A DNA stretch of 64,000 nucleotides from positions 4,272,501 through 4,336,500 of the forward strand of contig NZ_CP125652.1 in NCBI RefSeq assembly GCF_030053135.1, in the 5' to 3' direction. Below are positions 18,854 to 27,368 of the stretch, piece after piece. The stretch comes from Rhizobium sp. BT04. Lineage in GTDB: Bacteria; Pseudomonadota; Alphaproteobacteria; Rhizobiales; Rhizobiaceae. The notes beneath the pieces were generated by a model that saw only the letters and a program-made list of their open reading frames with translations, searched no databases and had not been told where the DNA came from. Position 1 is the stretch's first letter. Each line of letters starts with the position of its first letter. The position numbers and the translations under genes are program-made.

Positions 18854-19344
18854 GCGATCGACTGCATATAGCGCATGCCGGTCACCGGACGCGGGGTGAA
18901 ATCCAGCTGTTCGTAGAAGCGGTGCGCCAGCACGTTTCCGGTGGCGGCGCTGACGGAGAGGTAGCCGCAGCCGGCATTGCGGGCGGTCTCGCGCGCCCGG
19001 TCGACGAGCAACTGGCCGGTGCCGTGGCCGCGATGGCCGTCGCGCACGAAAAGATGGTGCAGATCCATGCCGCGCTTGCCTTCCTGCGCCCTGTAGAGCG
19101 GCACGAGAATGGCGTAGCCGATCAGCCCTTCGCTGGTCTCGGCGACGAGTGCGGTGATCCAGGGCAGCGGGCCGAAGAGGTCGCGCTCGAGCTGCTCCGG
19201 CGTCGTGCCCGAGGGATCGCCATGATGGGCGGCGAGCAGGGCGATCATGGCGTTGAGTTCGGGCAGGTCGCGCGGCTTGGCGGCGCGGATCGTCACCACC
19301 GACGGGCGCATCAGTGAAATTTCGCTGTCTTCGATTTCGGTCAT
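18850..19344 (-). CDS. GNAT-family N-acetyltransferase
   Basis: A 164-residue acetyltransferase. The acetyl-CoA binding segment is LFVRDGHRGHGTGQLLVDRA, matching the Q/RxxGxG/A motif, preceded by IGYAILVPLYRA and followed by YLSVSAATGNVLAHRFYEQLDF. The substrate is unknown. The ATG at 19344 has AAGGA ten bases upstream on the minus strand; a longer frame is available but would add an unconserved N-terminal stretch. Confidence 0.88.
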   Translation of the reverse strand: MTEIEDSEISLMRPSVVTIRAAKPRDLPELNAMIALLAAHHGDPSGTTPEQLERDLFGPLPWITALVAETSEGLIGYAILVPLYRAQEGKRGMDLHHLFVRDGHRGHGTGQLLVDRARETARNAGCGYLSVSAATGNVLAHRFYEQLDFTPRPVTGMRYMQSIA

Positions 19345-19575
19345 GGTCTTCGCGTCCTTTGATATTCTGCCGTCAGGACGCTGCCGATACAACAAAGCCG
19401 CCTGACGGCGGCTTGTTGACAATATGATCTGTCCGGCCGCCCTTTACAGGTACAGCCAAAAATACGAGCGGCTCTGGTGCGCGTTTTTGATCATCAATCA
19501 TCAATCGTCGGAAATGCCGTGTTTGTCAATGGCCGATCGCCGCGCATCGGCTGTGATCCGGTTTGTCTCTCTTGA

Positions 19576-19595
19576 TAGTATACCCCCCTATGCTA
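19576..19595. promoter_or_regulatory. Candidate DmeR operator
   Basis: TAGTATA, a run of six C and TATGCTA form an interrupted inverted repeat (six of seven arm positions pair) ending twelve bases before the dmeR start codon. RcnR/CsoR-type regulators bind AT-rich inverted repeats around a G/C tract, so this is very probably the autoregulatory operator of the dmeRF operon. Confidence 0.85.
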
Positions 19596-19606
19596 TGTAG
19601 TAGGTC

Positions 19607-19879
19607 ATGTCCCATACCACCCTGCAGAAAAAGAAGCTCATCGCCCGCGTCAGCCGTTTGAAGGGGCAGATGGAGGCCGTCGAGCGGGCACTCGAGGCCG
19701 AGCGCCCCTGCGGCGAAATCCTGCAGCTGCTCGCCTCCGTTCGCGGCGCCCTCACCGGGCTGACCGGCGAGGTACTGGACGATCATCTGCGCGAACATGT
19801 GCTGAATGCCGATGACGACGCCGCCAGGGCCGAGGCGGTCGAGGAAATATCGGAAGTGCTGAGAACTTATATTCGCTGA
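19607..19879 (+). CDS. dmeR: Nickel/cobalt-responsive repressor DmeR (RcnR/CsoR family)
   Basis: A 90-residue all-helical metal-sensing repressor. It carries the complete RcnR ligand set in the expected numbering: His3, Cys35, His60 and His64, as opposed to the copper-type pattern of CsoR. In Rhizobium leguminosarum the dmeRF system is known to respond to cobalt and nickel. It precedes the cation exporter gene by 23 bases on the same strand, and a likely operator overlaps its promoter, so it represses the operon until metal binds. Confidence 0.93.
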   Translation: MSHTTLQKKKLIARVSRLKGQMEAVERALEAERPCGEILQLLASVRGALTGLTGEVLDDHLREHVLNADDDAARAEAVEEISEVLRTYIR

Positions 19880-19902
19880 GTGCCGTGACGAAGGAGCCTG
19901 TA

Positions 19903-20904
19903 ATGCATGCCGGAATCGACAAGGCTGGAATGGATGCCCTGGAACATGATCATGTTTTCCTCGGCGCCGATCATGCGGTCAACGAGCGGCGCATCTGGCT
20001 GGTGATCGCGCTGACGGCGGTGATGATGGTGGCGGAAATCGCCGCCGGCACGGCCTACGGCTCGATGGCGCTGGTCGCCGATGGCTGGCACATGTCGACC
20101 CATGCCAGCGCGCTGCTGATTTCGGCGCTCGCCTATCTCTTCGCCCGCAAGCAGGCGCACAACCCGCGTTTCACCTTCGGCACCGGCAAGCTCGGCGATC
20201 TCGCCGGCTTCGCCAGCGCCATCGTCCTTGCCCTGATCGCCCTGCTGATGGCCTGGGAAAGCTGGCTGCGCCTTTCAAACCCGGTGCCGATTGGTTTTGC
20301 CCAGGCGATCGCGGTGGCGGTGATCGGCCTTGCCGTCAATCTGGTCAGCGCCTGGCTGTTGGCCGGCGGCGGTCATGTCGCGCATGGTAATCATGCGCAC
20401 GCACACGGTCATCATGCCGCGCACGGTCACCACGGCCACCATCATGGCGATCATGCCCATCACGATCACCATGCAAAGCCCGGCGACAACAATATCCGCG
20501 CCGCCTATCTGCATGTCATCGCCGATGCCATGACCTCCGTGCTCGCCATCGCGGCGCTGACGCTCGGCAGCCTCTACGGCTGGCTCTGGCTCGATCCAAT
20601 CATGGGCATCGTCGGTGGCCTGGTCATCGCCAACTGGTCCTGGAGCCTGATGAAATCTTCGGGCGGCGTTCTTCTCGATGTCGTCCCGCACGGCGAGACG
20701 CTGCCGGCCGAGATCCGCCATGCGATCGAGACTGAGGAAGACCGGATCACCGATCTGCATGTCTGGCAGGTCGGCCCCGGCCACCACGCCGCCATCGTTG
20801 CCGTCGTCACCGCGACGCCGCGCGAGCCGGCCTTCTACAAGGGCAGGCTTTCGGCGCTGACGGAATTGTCGCATGTGACGGTTGAGGTCACGCGCGCCGC
20901 GTAG
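19903..20904 (+). CDS. dmeF: Cobalt/nickel efflux transporter DmeF (CDF family)
   Basis: A 333-residue cation diffusion facilitator with six helices. The transport-site residues are visible as GWHMSTH in TM2 and HVIADAM in TM5. Between TM4 and TM5 lies a loop of about 33 residues (158-190) with 18 histidines, typical of DmeF-type exporters. It would expel Co(II) and Ni(II) from the cytoplasm. AAGGAG six bases before the ATG at 19903 fixes the start; an earlier GTG is out of register with any ribosome site. It is co-transcribed with dmeR. Confidence 0.94.
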   Translation: MHAGIDKAGMDALEHDHVFLGADHAVNERRIWLVIALTAVMMVAEIAAGTAYGSMALVADGWHMSTHASALLISALAYLFARKQAHNPRFTFGTGKLGDLAGFASAIVLALIALLMAWESWLRLSNPVPIGFAQAIAVAVIGLAVNLVSAWLLAGGGHVAHGNHAHAHGHHAAHGHHGHHHGDHAHHDHHAKPGDNNIRAAYLHVIADAMTSVLAIAALTLGSLYGWLWLDPIMGIVGGLVIANWSWSLMKSSGGVLLDVVPHGETLPAEIRHAIETEEDRITDLHVWQVGPGHHAAIVAVVTATPREPAFYKGRLSALTELSHVTVEVTRAA

Positions 20905-20947
20905 TCGGCCCCGGGGGCGAAAACGCGCTGCAGCGGACGACATCGGA

Positions 20948-20990
20948 GCACGACGGCGACAAAGTCGCACGACGGCGATAAACTCGCCGT
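20948..20990. repeat. Short direct repeat with hairpin between dmeF and the beta-lactamase gene
   Basis: GCACGACGGCGA occurs twice, at 20948 and 20967, and the second copy pairs with TCGCCGT to form a stem. It could act as a weak stop after dmeF or as a binding site; no U-tract follows. Confidence 0.45.
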
Positions 20991-21051
20991 GGGAACGAGA
21001 TGCCGCCGCAATCTCGCCTTAGCTCTGTTCTCCGACTCGCCGGAGGATTAC

Positions 21052-21966
21052 ATGAATCTCAACCTTACCCGCCGCTTGCTGCTCGGCTCGGCGCTTTGCC
21101 TGCCTGTTTTGGGCCTGCCCGCCAACGCCGAGGATGGGGCCGAAGAGGGGGCCAAGGAGAGTGCAGAGGAGGGCGACGACAACATCGAGCGTCGCCTTGC
21201 CGCGCTGGAAAAGCGTACCGGCGGCCGCCTCGGCGTCTCGGTGCTCGACACTGAGACGAGCATCTCCTTCGGCTATCGCGGCAGCGAGGCCTTTCCGATG
21301 TGCAGCACCTTCAAGGCGCTGGCCGCCGGCTTCGTGCTTGCCCGCGCCGACAAGGGCGAGGAGAAGCTCGACCGGCGGGTGACCTATGGCAAGGACAAGC
21401 TCGTCGACTATTCGCCGCTCAGCGAAAAACACGCCGGCGCCGATGGCATGACGATCGCCGAACTCTGCGAGGCGGCGGTGACGGTCAGCGACAATACCGC
21501 CGGCAATCTGCTGCTCGAAAGCTTCGGCGGGCCGGCGGGATTGACCGACTGGCTGCGCTCGATCGGCGACGGCACGACGCGTCTCGACCGCACCGAACCG
21601 ACGCTGAACGAGGGCAAAAAGGGCGATCCGCGCGACACCACGACGCCGGATGCGATGCTCGACACGCTCGGCAACCTGACGCTCGGCTCGGTGCTTGCCG
21701 AAGCCTCCTGCGACAGACTGATCGCCTGGCTGGTGGCAAGCACGACCGGCGGCGAGCGGCTGCGGGCCGGCCTGCCGGCGGAGTGGAAGGTCGGCGACAA
21801 GACCGGCACCGGCCCGAACGGCTCCCTCGCCGATATCGCCGTCATCTGGCCGCCCAACCGCGGCCCGATCGTCGCCGCCGTCTATATCGCCGAGGCGACC
21901 GCGCCGGTAAAGGATCTCAACCCGGTCTTCGCCGACGTTGGGCGTATGATCGTCGAGATGGTGTGA
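21052..21966 (+). CDS. Class A beta-lactamase with acidic N-terminal linker
   Basis: A 304-residue serine beta-lactamase. All catalytic elements are present: Ser85 and Lys88 in CSTFK, SDN at 146-148, Glu182 in TEPTLN, and the KTG triad at 250-252. The signal peptide holds a twin-arginine-like TRRLLLGSA before the h-region and PANA, so Tat export is possible. Between it and the catalytic domain lies an unusual stretch of 17 residues (27-43) with nine Asp or Glu. CGGAGGATTAC precedes the ATG; a 63-base longer frame is unlikely. It would hydrolyse penicillins or cephalosporins in the periplasm. Confidence 0.94.
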   Translation: MNLNLTRRLLLGSALCLPVLGLPANAEDGAEEGAKESAEEGDDNIERRLAALEKRTGGRLGVSVLDTETSISFGYRGSEAFPMCSTFKALAAGFVLARADKGEEKLDRRVTYGKDKLVDYSPLSEKHAGADGMTIAELCEAAVTVSDNTAGNLLLESFGGPAGLTDWLRSIGDGTTRLDRTEPTLNEGKKGDPRDTTTPDAMLDTLGNLTLGSVLAEASCDRLIAWLVASTTGGERLRAGLPAEWKVGDKTGTGPNGSLADIAVIWPPNRGPIVAAVYIAEATAPVKDLNPVFADVGRMIVEMV

Positions 21967-21980
21967 AGCATTAAACATGC

Positions 21981-22002
21981 GGCGGAGGGTGTACTCTCCG
22001 CC
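21981..22002 (+). terminator. Weak hairpin after the beta-lactamase gene
   Basis: GGCGGAG and CTCCGCC form a seven-base stem 15 bases after the stop codon. There is no U-tract, so termination is doubtful. Confidence 0.4.
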
Positions 22003-22061
22003 AAGTCAGCCGTGACCCATTGATCAGGCACGTTGTGTGCCGTGCCAACTTCGTCAACGAG

Positions 22062-22250
22062 TCAGTGACTATTTTGATATTTTTCGAACAAAAGGGACAA
22101 CACAAAGCCTATTGCAAACAACATCAAAAAGGAGCGCAACGAATATTCAAATTCAGAGGTTTTGAAGATGATTTCCCACAGTCGCTGTCCTCCAATGATT
22201 GTCAAACTTATCAAAAACGACCGTAAAGCAACTAAAAGGAATGTATTCAT
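22062..22250 (-). CDS. Small hydrophobic membrane protein
   Basis: A 62-residue protein with two hydrophobic stretches (TFLLVALRSFLISLTIIGG and SLRSFLMLFAIGFVLSLLF). AGGAG lies nine bases before the ATG on the minus strand, a good ribosome site. The region is clearly more AT-rich than its surroundings. An overlapping frame at 22153-22404 (83 codons) begins further upstream and could be an alternative or a partner. I do not recognise either protein. An acquired or decaying gene is possible. Confidence 0.45.
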   Translation of the reverse strand: MNTFLLVALRSFLISLTIIGGQRLWEIIFKTSEFEYSLRSFLMLFAIGFVLSLLFEKYQNSH

Positions 22251-22415
22251 CGCTTAATACTCCTGATTGAAGGCCGGTCAAACGCCTTTGGCATTCAACC
22301 GGCACTAGCGATTTAGCTAGGCGAGCCTGCAGCATAACTGCCAAAACCGCAGGGGTGAGGTTATTGGAATCACGATCTGGTTTAAGATTGTGATGGTGAC
22401 GCATGCGGGTCTCGT

Positions 22416-23045
22416 TTATCGATCGCCCGCCGCGAAATGCGCCATCTGGCCGTCATATGCTCTTTGGAAAGCCGGACGCGCGCAGGCGCGATCGATGTAG
22501 GAGCGCAATGCCGGAAACTCACCGGCGGCTCTGACCTTCGGCACGCGAAGCGCATCCGTCATCAGGATATCGGCGACAGTGAATTGTCCGGCGGCAAGCC
22601 ATTCGCGCTGCGCCAGCACGGCGTCCAGGTGTTGCAAGCGCTGGAGCAGCCAGCCTTCGAGCGGGTTGTTGGCGTCCTTGGACAGGCCGATGAACCACCA
22701 GGGGACCGAAACCATCTCGATCGAATTGAGCGCGGCAATCGTCCATTCCAGCGTTGCCGCCTCGCCCTTGGGGTCGCGCGGCATCAACTTTTCGCTTTTC
22801 CGTGCCAGATAGAGAAGGCAGGCGCCGCTTTCGAAAATGGTAATGTCTCCATCCTCGATGAAAGGCACTTGCCCAAAAGGCTGGCGCGCGAAATGCTCGG
22901 GTCCGCGGTCATGGAAGGAGACCGACTTGACGTCGTATGTGAGGCCGGCCTCTTCACAGGCCCAGCGCAATCTGATGTCTCGCACATGACCGCGGGGGCC
23001 GGGTGGCACCCAATCATATGTCCAGATCGTCAACGGCTCGGTCAT
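22416..23045 (-). CDS. Glutathione S-transferase family protein
   Basis: A 209-residue GST. The N-terminal thioredoxin-like domain ends in the characteristic GQVPFIEDGDITIFESGACLLYLA, where the cis-Pro and the Glu-Ser pair bind glutathione. The C-terminal helical domain holds QFTVADILMTDALR, the usual N-capping/hydrophobic staple segment. Roles range from detoxification to stress response; the substrate is unknown. It precedes the glucose dehydrogenase gene in position, on the same strand, but an 89-base gap makes co-transcription uncertain. Confidence 0.9.
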   Translation of the reverse strand: MTEPLTIWTYDWVPPGPRGHVRDIRLRWACEEAGLTYDVKSVSFHDRGPEHFARQPFGQVPFIEDGDITIFESGACLLYLARKSEKLMPRDPKGEAATLEWTIAALNSIEMVSVPWWFIGLSKDANNPLEGWLLQRLQHLDAVLAQREWLAAGQFTVADILMTDALRVPKVRAAGEFPALRSYIDRACARPAFQRAYDGQMAHFAAGDR

Positions 23046-23134
23046 GTTGTTTCTCCACTTGCACGGTTCACGGCTTACATCTCTCGATTGTCCCGTTCAA
23101 TCGACCGGAATGTGGTTCCAAGTGCAGCTCACCA

Positions 23135-25474
23135 TCACGGCAGCGTATAGGCGATCACGTAATCGCCGGGCGTGGTGCCGACCGAGCCGTGGCCGCCGGC
23201 GACCATGACGACATATTGTTTGTTGTCATCGGCCGTATAGGTCATCGGCGTCGCTTGGCCGCCGGCGGGAAGCCGCGCCTGCCAGAGCTCGCGTCCGTTC
23301 GTCACATCGTAAGCGCGCAGATAGTTGTCGACCGCAGCGCCGAGGAAGGCGACGCCGCCCTTGGTCAGCATCGGTCCGCCGATGCCGGGCACGCCCACCT
23401 TGAAGGGCAAGGGCAATGGCGTCATGTCGTGCACGGTGCCGTTCTTGTGCATATAGGCGATCTTGCCGGTGCGCAGATCGACGCCGGCGACATAGCCCCA
23501 CGGCGGTGCCTGGCAGGGGATTTTCAAGAGCCCGAGGAAGGGGCCCATGAAGACGCCGTAGGGCGCGCCGTCATTGCGGTTGAGCCCCTGTTCGCTGCCC
23601 TTCTCGTCCTGGCCCCTCGGGGGAATGTCGGCGGCCGGCACCAGACGCGAGGTGAAGGCGAGATAGGTCGGCATGCCGAACATGATCTGCCGTTCCGGAT
23701 CCACCGCCACCGAGCCCCAGTTGAAGGTACCGAAATTGCCGGGATAGACGATCGTTCCCTTGAGCGAAGGCGGCGTATAGCGGCCCTCGTAATAGTAACG
23801 ATGGAAGTCGATGCGGCAGGCGAGCTGGTCGAACAGCGACACGCCCCACATGTCCTTTTCCTTCAGCGGCTCGGGCGAGAAGGTGAGGTCGGAAATCGGC
23901 TGCGTCGGCGAAGTATGATCGCCGGTAACAGCGCCGTCAGGCGCCGGGATTTCCTTGACCGGGATGATCGGCTCGCCGCTGCGCCGGTCGAGCACATAGA
24001 GATCGCCCTGCTTGGTCGGGCCGACGAGGGCGGGAACCACGGTGCCGTCCTGCTTCGTCAGGTCGATCAGCACAGGCTGGGCCGGCACGTCCATGTCCCA
24101 GAGATCGTGATGCACGGTCTGGCGCACCCAGCGCAGCTGGCCGGTGGCGATATCGAGCGCGACGATTGAGGAGGAGAATTTCTCGACATTGTCGCTGCGG
24201 CCGATGCCGAGCTGGTCGGGCACCTGGTTGCCGAGCGGGATGTAGACCATCCCGAGCGCTTCGTCGACGCTGAAGACCGACCAGCTGTTCGGCGAGTTGG
24301 TCGTGTAGGTCTGACCCTCGGTAATCGGCGTCGTTACGTCGGGATTGCCGGAATCCCAGTTCCAGAGCAGCGCGCCGGTCTTGATGTCGAAGGCGCGGAT
24401 GACGCCGGATTGTTCCTCAGTCGAATAATTGTCGTTCACCGCCCCGCCGACGATGATCTTGCCCGCCACCGCAACCGGCGGCGAGGTGGAGTAGTAATAG
24501 CCGGCCGGATTGTAACGCATGCCGGTTTCCAGATGCAGCACGCCCTGGTCGGCAAAAGCGGTGCAGATCTTTCCATCCGCCGCATCGAGCGCGATCAGCC
24601 GCGCGTCCGATGTCGGCAGGTAGACGCGCTCGGCGCAGGGCTGGCCGGCGGCGACATCGGGATCGGCATAATAGGTGACGCCGCGGCAGGTCTGGTGCTG
24701 CCGGTTGGGGTTCATGCCGGAGTTGGCGTCGTATTTCCATTTCTCCTTGCCTGTTTTCGCGTCGAGCGCGATCGCCCAGTTGTGCGGGGTACAGAGATAG
24801 AGCGCGTCCTTCACCTTGAGCGGCGTCACCTGATAGGTCGTCTCGCTAATATCCTCCGGCCGCTTGACGTCGCCGGTCTGGTATCGCCACACCTCCTTGA
24901 GGGTGGAGACGTTTTCGGCGGTGATCTGGTCGAGCGGCGAATAACGCTGGCCGAAAGGCGTGCGGCCATATTGATGCCATTCGCCATCCGGCACGCTGCC
25001 GCCGAAGGCGGGGCTGGCGGCGACCTTATCGGTCGGCAGCTCGCCGGCGAGATCGTGCGGGTCCCTCGCCATCGAATAGAGGGCGACGAGGATGGCGAGG
25101 ATGACGGGCACGGCGAGCGGCCAGGGATTGGCGCCGTAGGTAAAGCCGGTCGGGCTGCGCAGGCCGAGTGGCCGGCGAATCCAGGGCGTCAGCAGCCAGA
25201 GCCCGAGCAGGATGATCATGCCGCCGCGCGGCCCCAGCTGCCACCAGTCGAAGCCGACCTCCCACACCGCCCAGGCGAGTGCCGCGACGACGAGCACCGC
25301 ATAGACCCAGAGCGCCACCGCCTTGCGCATCAACAGCAGTCCGGCGGTGATCAGGAACATCAGCCCGGCGAACAGATAGAAGATGCTGCCGCCGAGCGTG
25401 ACGAGCCACAGCCCGCCGCCGCCGAGCGCCAGCCCGACGATGATGAAGAAGATGGAGGTGATGACGATCGCCAT
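23135..25474 (-). CDS. gcd: Membrane-bound PQQ-dependent glucose dehydrogenase
   Basis: A 779-residue quinoprotein. Residues 1-150 hold about five transmembrane helices, and the rest is a periplasmic eight-bladed propeller. Recognisable blocks include DGEWHQYGRTPFGQRYSPLD, CRGVTYYADP, TPITEGQTYTTNSPNSWSVF, the quinone-linked WDMDVPAQPVLIDL and the PGNFGTFNWGSVAVDPERQ strand. It oxidises glucose and other aldoses to lactones in the periplasm, using PQQ and calcium, and reduces ubiquinone. The product gluconic acid is the basis of phosphate solubilisation in many rhizobia. PQQ biosynthesis genes are not in the window. Confidence 0.95.
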   Translation of the reverse strand: MAIVITSIFFIIVGLALGGGGLWLVTLGGSIFYLFAGLMFLITAGLLLMRKAVALWVYAVLVVAALAWAVWEVGFDWWQLGPRGGMIILLGLWLLTPWIRRPLGLRSPTGFTYGANPWPLAVPVILAILVALYSMARDPHDLAGELPTDKVAASPAFGGSVPDGEWHQYGRTPFGQRYSPLDQITAENVSTLKEVWRYQTGDVKRPEDISETTYQVTPLKVKDALYLCTPHNWAIALDAKTGKEKWKYDANSGMNPNRQHQTCRGVTYYADPDVAAGQPCAERVYLPTSDARLIALDAADGKICTAFADQGVLHLETGMRYNPAGYYYSTSPPVAVAGKIIVGGAVNDNYSTEEQSGVIRAFDIKTGALLWNWDSGNPDVTTPITEGQTYTTNSPNSWSVFSVDEALGMVYIPLGNQVPDQLGIGRSDNVEKFSSSIVALDIATGQLRWVRQTVHHDLWDMDVPAQPVLIDLTKQDGTVVPALVGPTKQGDLYVLDRRSGEPIIPVKEIPAPDGAVTGDHTSPTQPISDLTFSPEPLKEKDMWGVSLFDQLACRIDFHRYYYEGRYTPPSLKGTIVYPGNFGTFNWGSVAVDPERQIMFGMPTYLAFTSRLVPAADIPPRGQDEKGSEQGLNRNDGAPYGVFMGPFLGLLKIPCQAPPWGYVAGVDLRTGKIAYMHKNGTVHDMTPLPLPFKVGVPGIGGPMLTKGGVAFLGAAVDNYLRAYDVTNGRELWQARLPAGGQATPMTYTADDNKQYVVMVAGGHGSVGTTPGDYVIAYTLP

Positions 25475-25615
25475 AAGGCTGTCTCCCGCTGAGGTTCGCC
25501 GGGTGAGGGATCGGCGGAAAAGTCCCGCCGATCAGCCAGATAGCGCGAAGAAGATGCCTTTCAACGGCCACAATTGCCGCAGGCTGTTGTCACGGTACGG
25601 TTGTATTGGACTCGC

Positions 25616-27118
25616 TTACGTCCCGCAGAAGGTGGCAAGCACCCGTTCCTCCGGCTTCGGCGGTTGCAGATAGGCGGCAAAGCCCGGCTGATCCTCATAG
25701 GGTTTGGAAAGCACGGTCAGCAGCGCCTCGAACAGCGAGAAATCGCCGTTCTCGACGGCGGCCTCGATTGCCTGTTCGACCCGGTGGTTGCGCGGAATGA
25801 AAGCCGGATTGACGGCGCGCATGGCAATGGCGCGCTCGGCAGCCGTCTTCGGATCGCGGGACAGCCGCTCGCGCCACTGCGCGAGCCAGGCGCCGCAGGC
25901 CTCCGGTTCGCGGAAGCTCGCCGCAAAGGCCGGCTCTACCCCGTCATCGCCGGCAAGATCCGACAGCCGCCGGAAGGTCAGGGTGAAATCGGCGGCCTGC
26001 GCCTGCATCAGCGACAGCAGCGCCTGCACCAGCTCGAGATCGCCATCCTCTTGCCCGGCAAGGCCGATCTTCTCTCGCATGCCGGCCAGCCAATGCGCCT
26101 GGAACCGTTCGCCATAACTCTTGATCACCGCATTCGCCCTGTCGACGGCCCTGTCGGGCTCCGCATCGATCAGCGACAGCAGTGTCTCGCCGAGCCTTGC
26201 AAGGTTCCATTGGCCGATGCCGGGCTGGTTGGCATAGGCATAACGGCCGTGCTGATCGATCGACGAAAAGACGGTCGCCGGGTCGTAGGCATCCATGAAG
26301 GCGCAGGGGCCGAAATCGATCGTCTCGCCGGAGACGGTCATATTGTCGGTGTTCATCACCCCATGGATGAAACCGACATGCAGCCAGCGGGCAATCAGCG
26401 CCGCCTGGCGCTCGGACACCGCCTCGAACAGCGCGAGATAGGGGTTCTCAGCCTCTTTCAGCGCCGGATAATGCCGGTCGATCACATAGTCGGCCAGCGC
26501 CCGCACGCCGTCGGTGTCGCCTCTGGCGGCGAAATACTGGAAGGTGCCGACCCTGATGTGGCTGGCCGCGACGCGGGTGAAGACCGCGCCCGGCAACACC
26601 TCTTCGCGATAGACCGGCTCGCCCGTCGTCACCGCCGCCAGCGCCCGCGTGGCGGGAATGCCGAGCGCAAACATCGCCTCGCTGATGATATATTCCCTGA
26701 GCACCGGCCCGATCGCGGCCCGGCCATCGCCGCGGCGCGAAAAAGGCGTCGGGCCTGCACCCTTCAGCTGGATATCGAAGCGTCTGCCGCCGCGGTCGAT
26801 CACCTCGCCGAGCAGGATCGCCCGCCCGTCCCCGAGCTGCGGCGAAAAGCCGCCGAACTGATGCCCGGCATAGGCCATCGCCAGGGGCTCTGCCCCTTCG
26901 GGAAGGAGATTGCCGGAAAAGATCGCCGCGCCGTCACGGCGCAGGGCCTCGACGTCGAGCCCGAGCTCGGCGGCGAGCGGCTCGTTCAGCTTGATCAGCC
27001 AGGGCTCCGCCACCGGCGTCGGCACTTGGGCCGCAAAGAAATGCTTGGGCAAGCCGACATAGCTGTTGTCGAACGGAAAGGCCGCACCGGGCCGGTTTGT
27101 CTGCAGGGCGGAGGTCAT
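25616..27118 (-). CDS. selO: SelO/YdiU-family protein adenylyltransferase
   Basis: A 500-residue pseudokinase of the SelO family, which transfers AMP from ATP to protein Ser, Thr or Tyr residues. Family blocks are clear: GHQFGGFSPQLGDGRAILLGE, QLKGAGPTPFSRRGDGRA, GPVLREYIISEAM, FIHGVMNTDNMT and FGPCAFMD. The C terminus ends in FCGT, with Cys498 at the position where eukaryotic SelO has selenocysteine. Link to redox stress is known for the family. The gene is divergent from the 14-helix MFS exporter gene. Confidence 0.95.
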   Translation of the reverse strand: MTSALQTNRPGAAFPFDNSYVGLPKHFFAAQVPTPVAEPWLIKLNEPLAAELGLDVEALRRDGAAIFSGNLLPEGAEPLAMAYAGHQFGGFSPQLGDGRAILLGEVIDRGGRRFDIQLKGAGPTPFSRRGDGRAAIGPVLREYIISEAMFALGIPATRALAAVTTGEPVYREEVLPGAVFTRVAASHIRVGTFQYFAARGDTDGVRALADYVIDRHYPALKEAENPYLALFEAVSERQAALIARWLHVGFIHGVMNTDNMTVSGETIDFGPCAFMDAYDPATVFSSIDQHGRYAYANQPGIGQWNLARLGETLLSLIDAEPDRAVDRANAVIKSYGERFQAHWLAGMREKIGLAGQEDGDLELVQALLSLMQAQAADFTLTFRRLSDLAGDDGVEPAFAASFREPEACGAWLAQWRERLSRDPKTAAERAIAMRAVNPAFIPRNHRVEQAIEAAVENGDFSLFEALLTVLSKPYEDQPGFAAYLQPPKPEERVLATFCGT

Positions 27119-27368
27119 GACTCATAGGTAGGGCCGGGGTGCGTATGGCGCAAGCCGGTTTGGATGAAGACCTTCACGAAGAGCAGACGAATGCAAGGAA
27201 TCGTGATCTGCCTTTCCCTCTCGTCAAAGCAGCTTTGCCATAAAGGACATAGCGCCGCCATGATCGCAGGCGTATAGCAAATCGTCTCCCCTTGGCCTTG
27301 CGCCATGTCATCTCCGCGGCCTTGCTGCCTCGTGTGCTCCGCCGCGCCACCGCGAGTAATTCCGGACG

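Noticed and set aside
20374..20475. CAT/CAC tract as a microsatellite or CRISPR-like repeat
   Set aside because: It is in frame and encodes the His-rich loop of DmeF; spacing is irregular.
25574..27127. 517-residue plus-strand frame antisense to selO
   Set aside because: Full overlap with a well supported gene, and the sequence is His/Arg/Gln-rich shadow coding.
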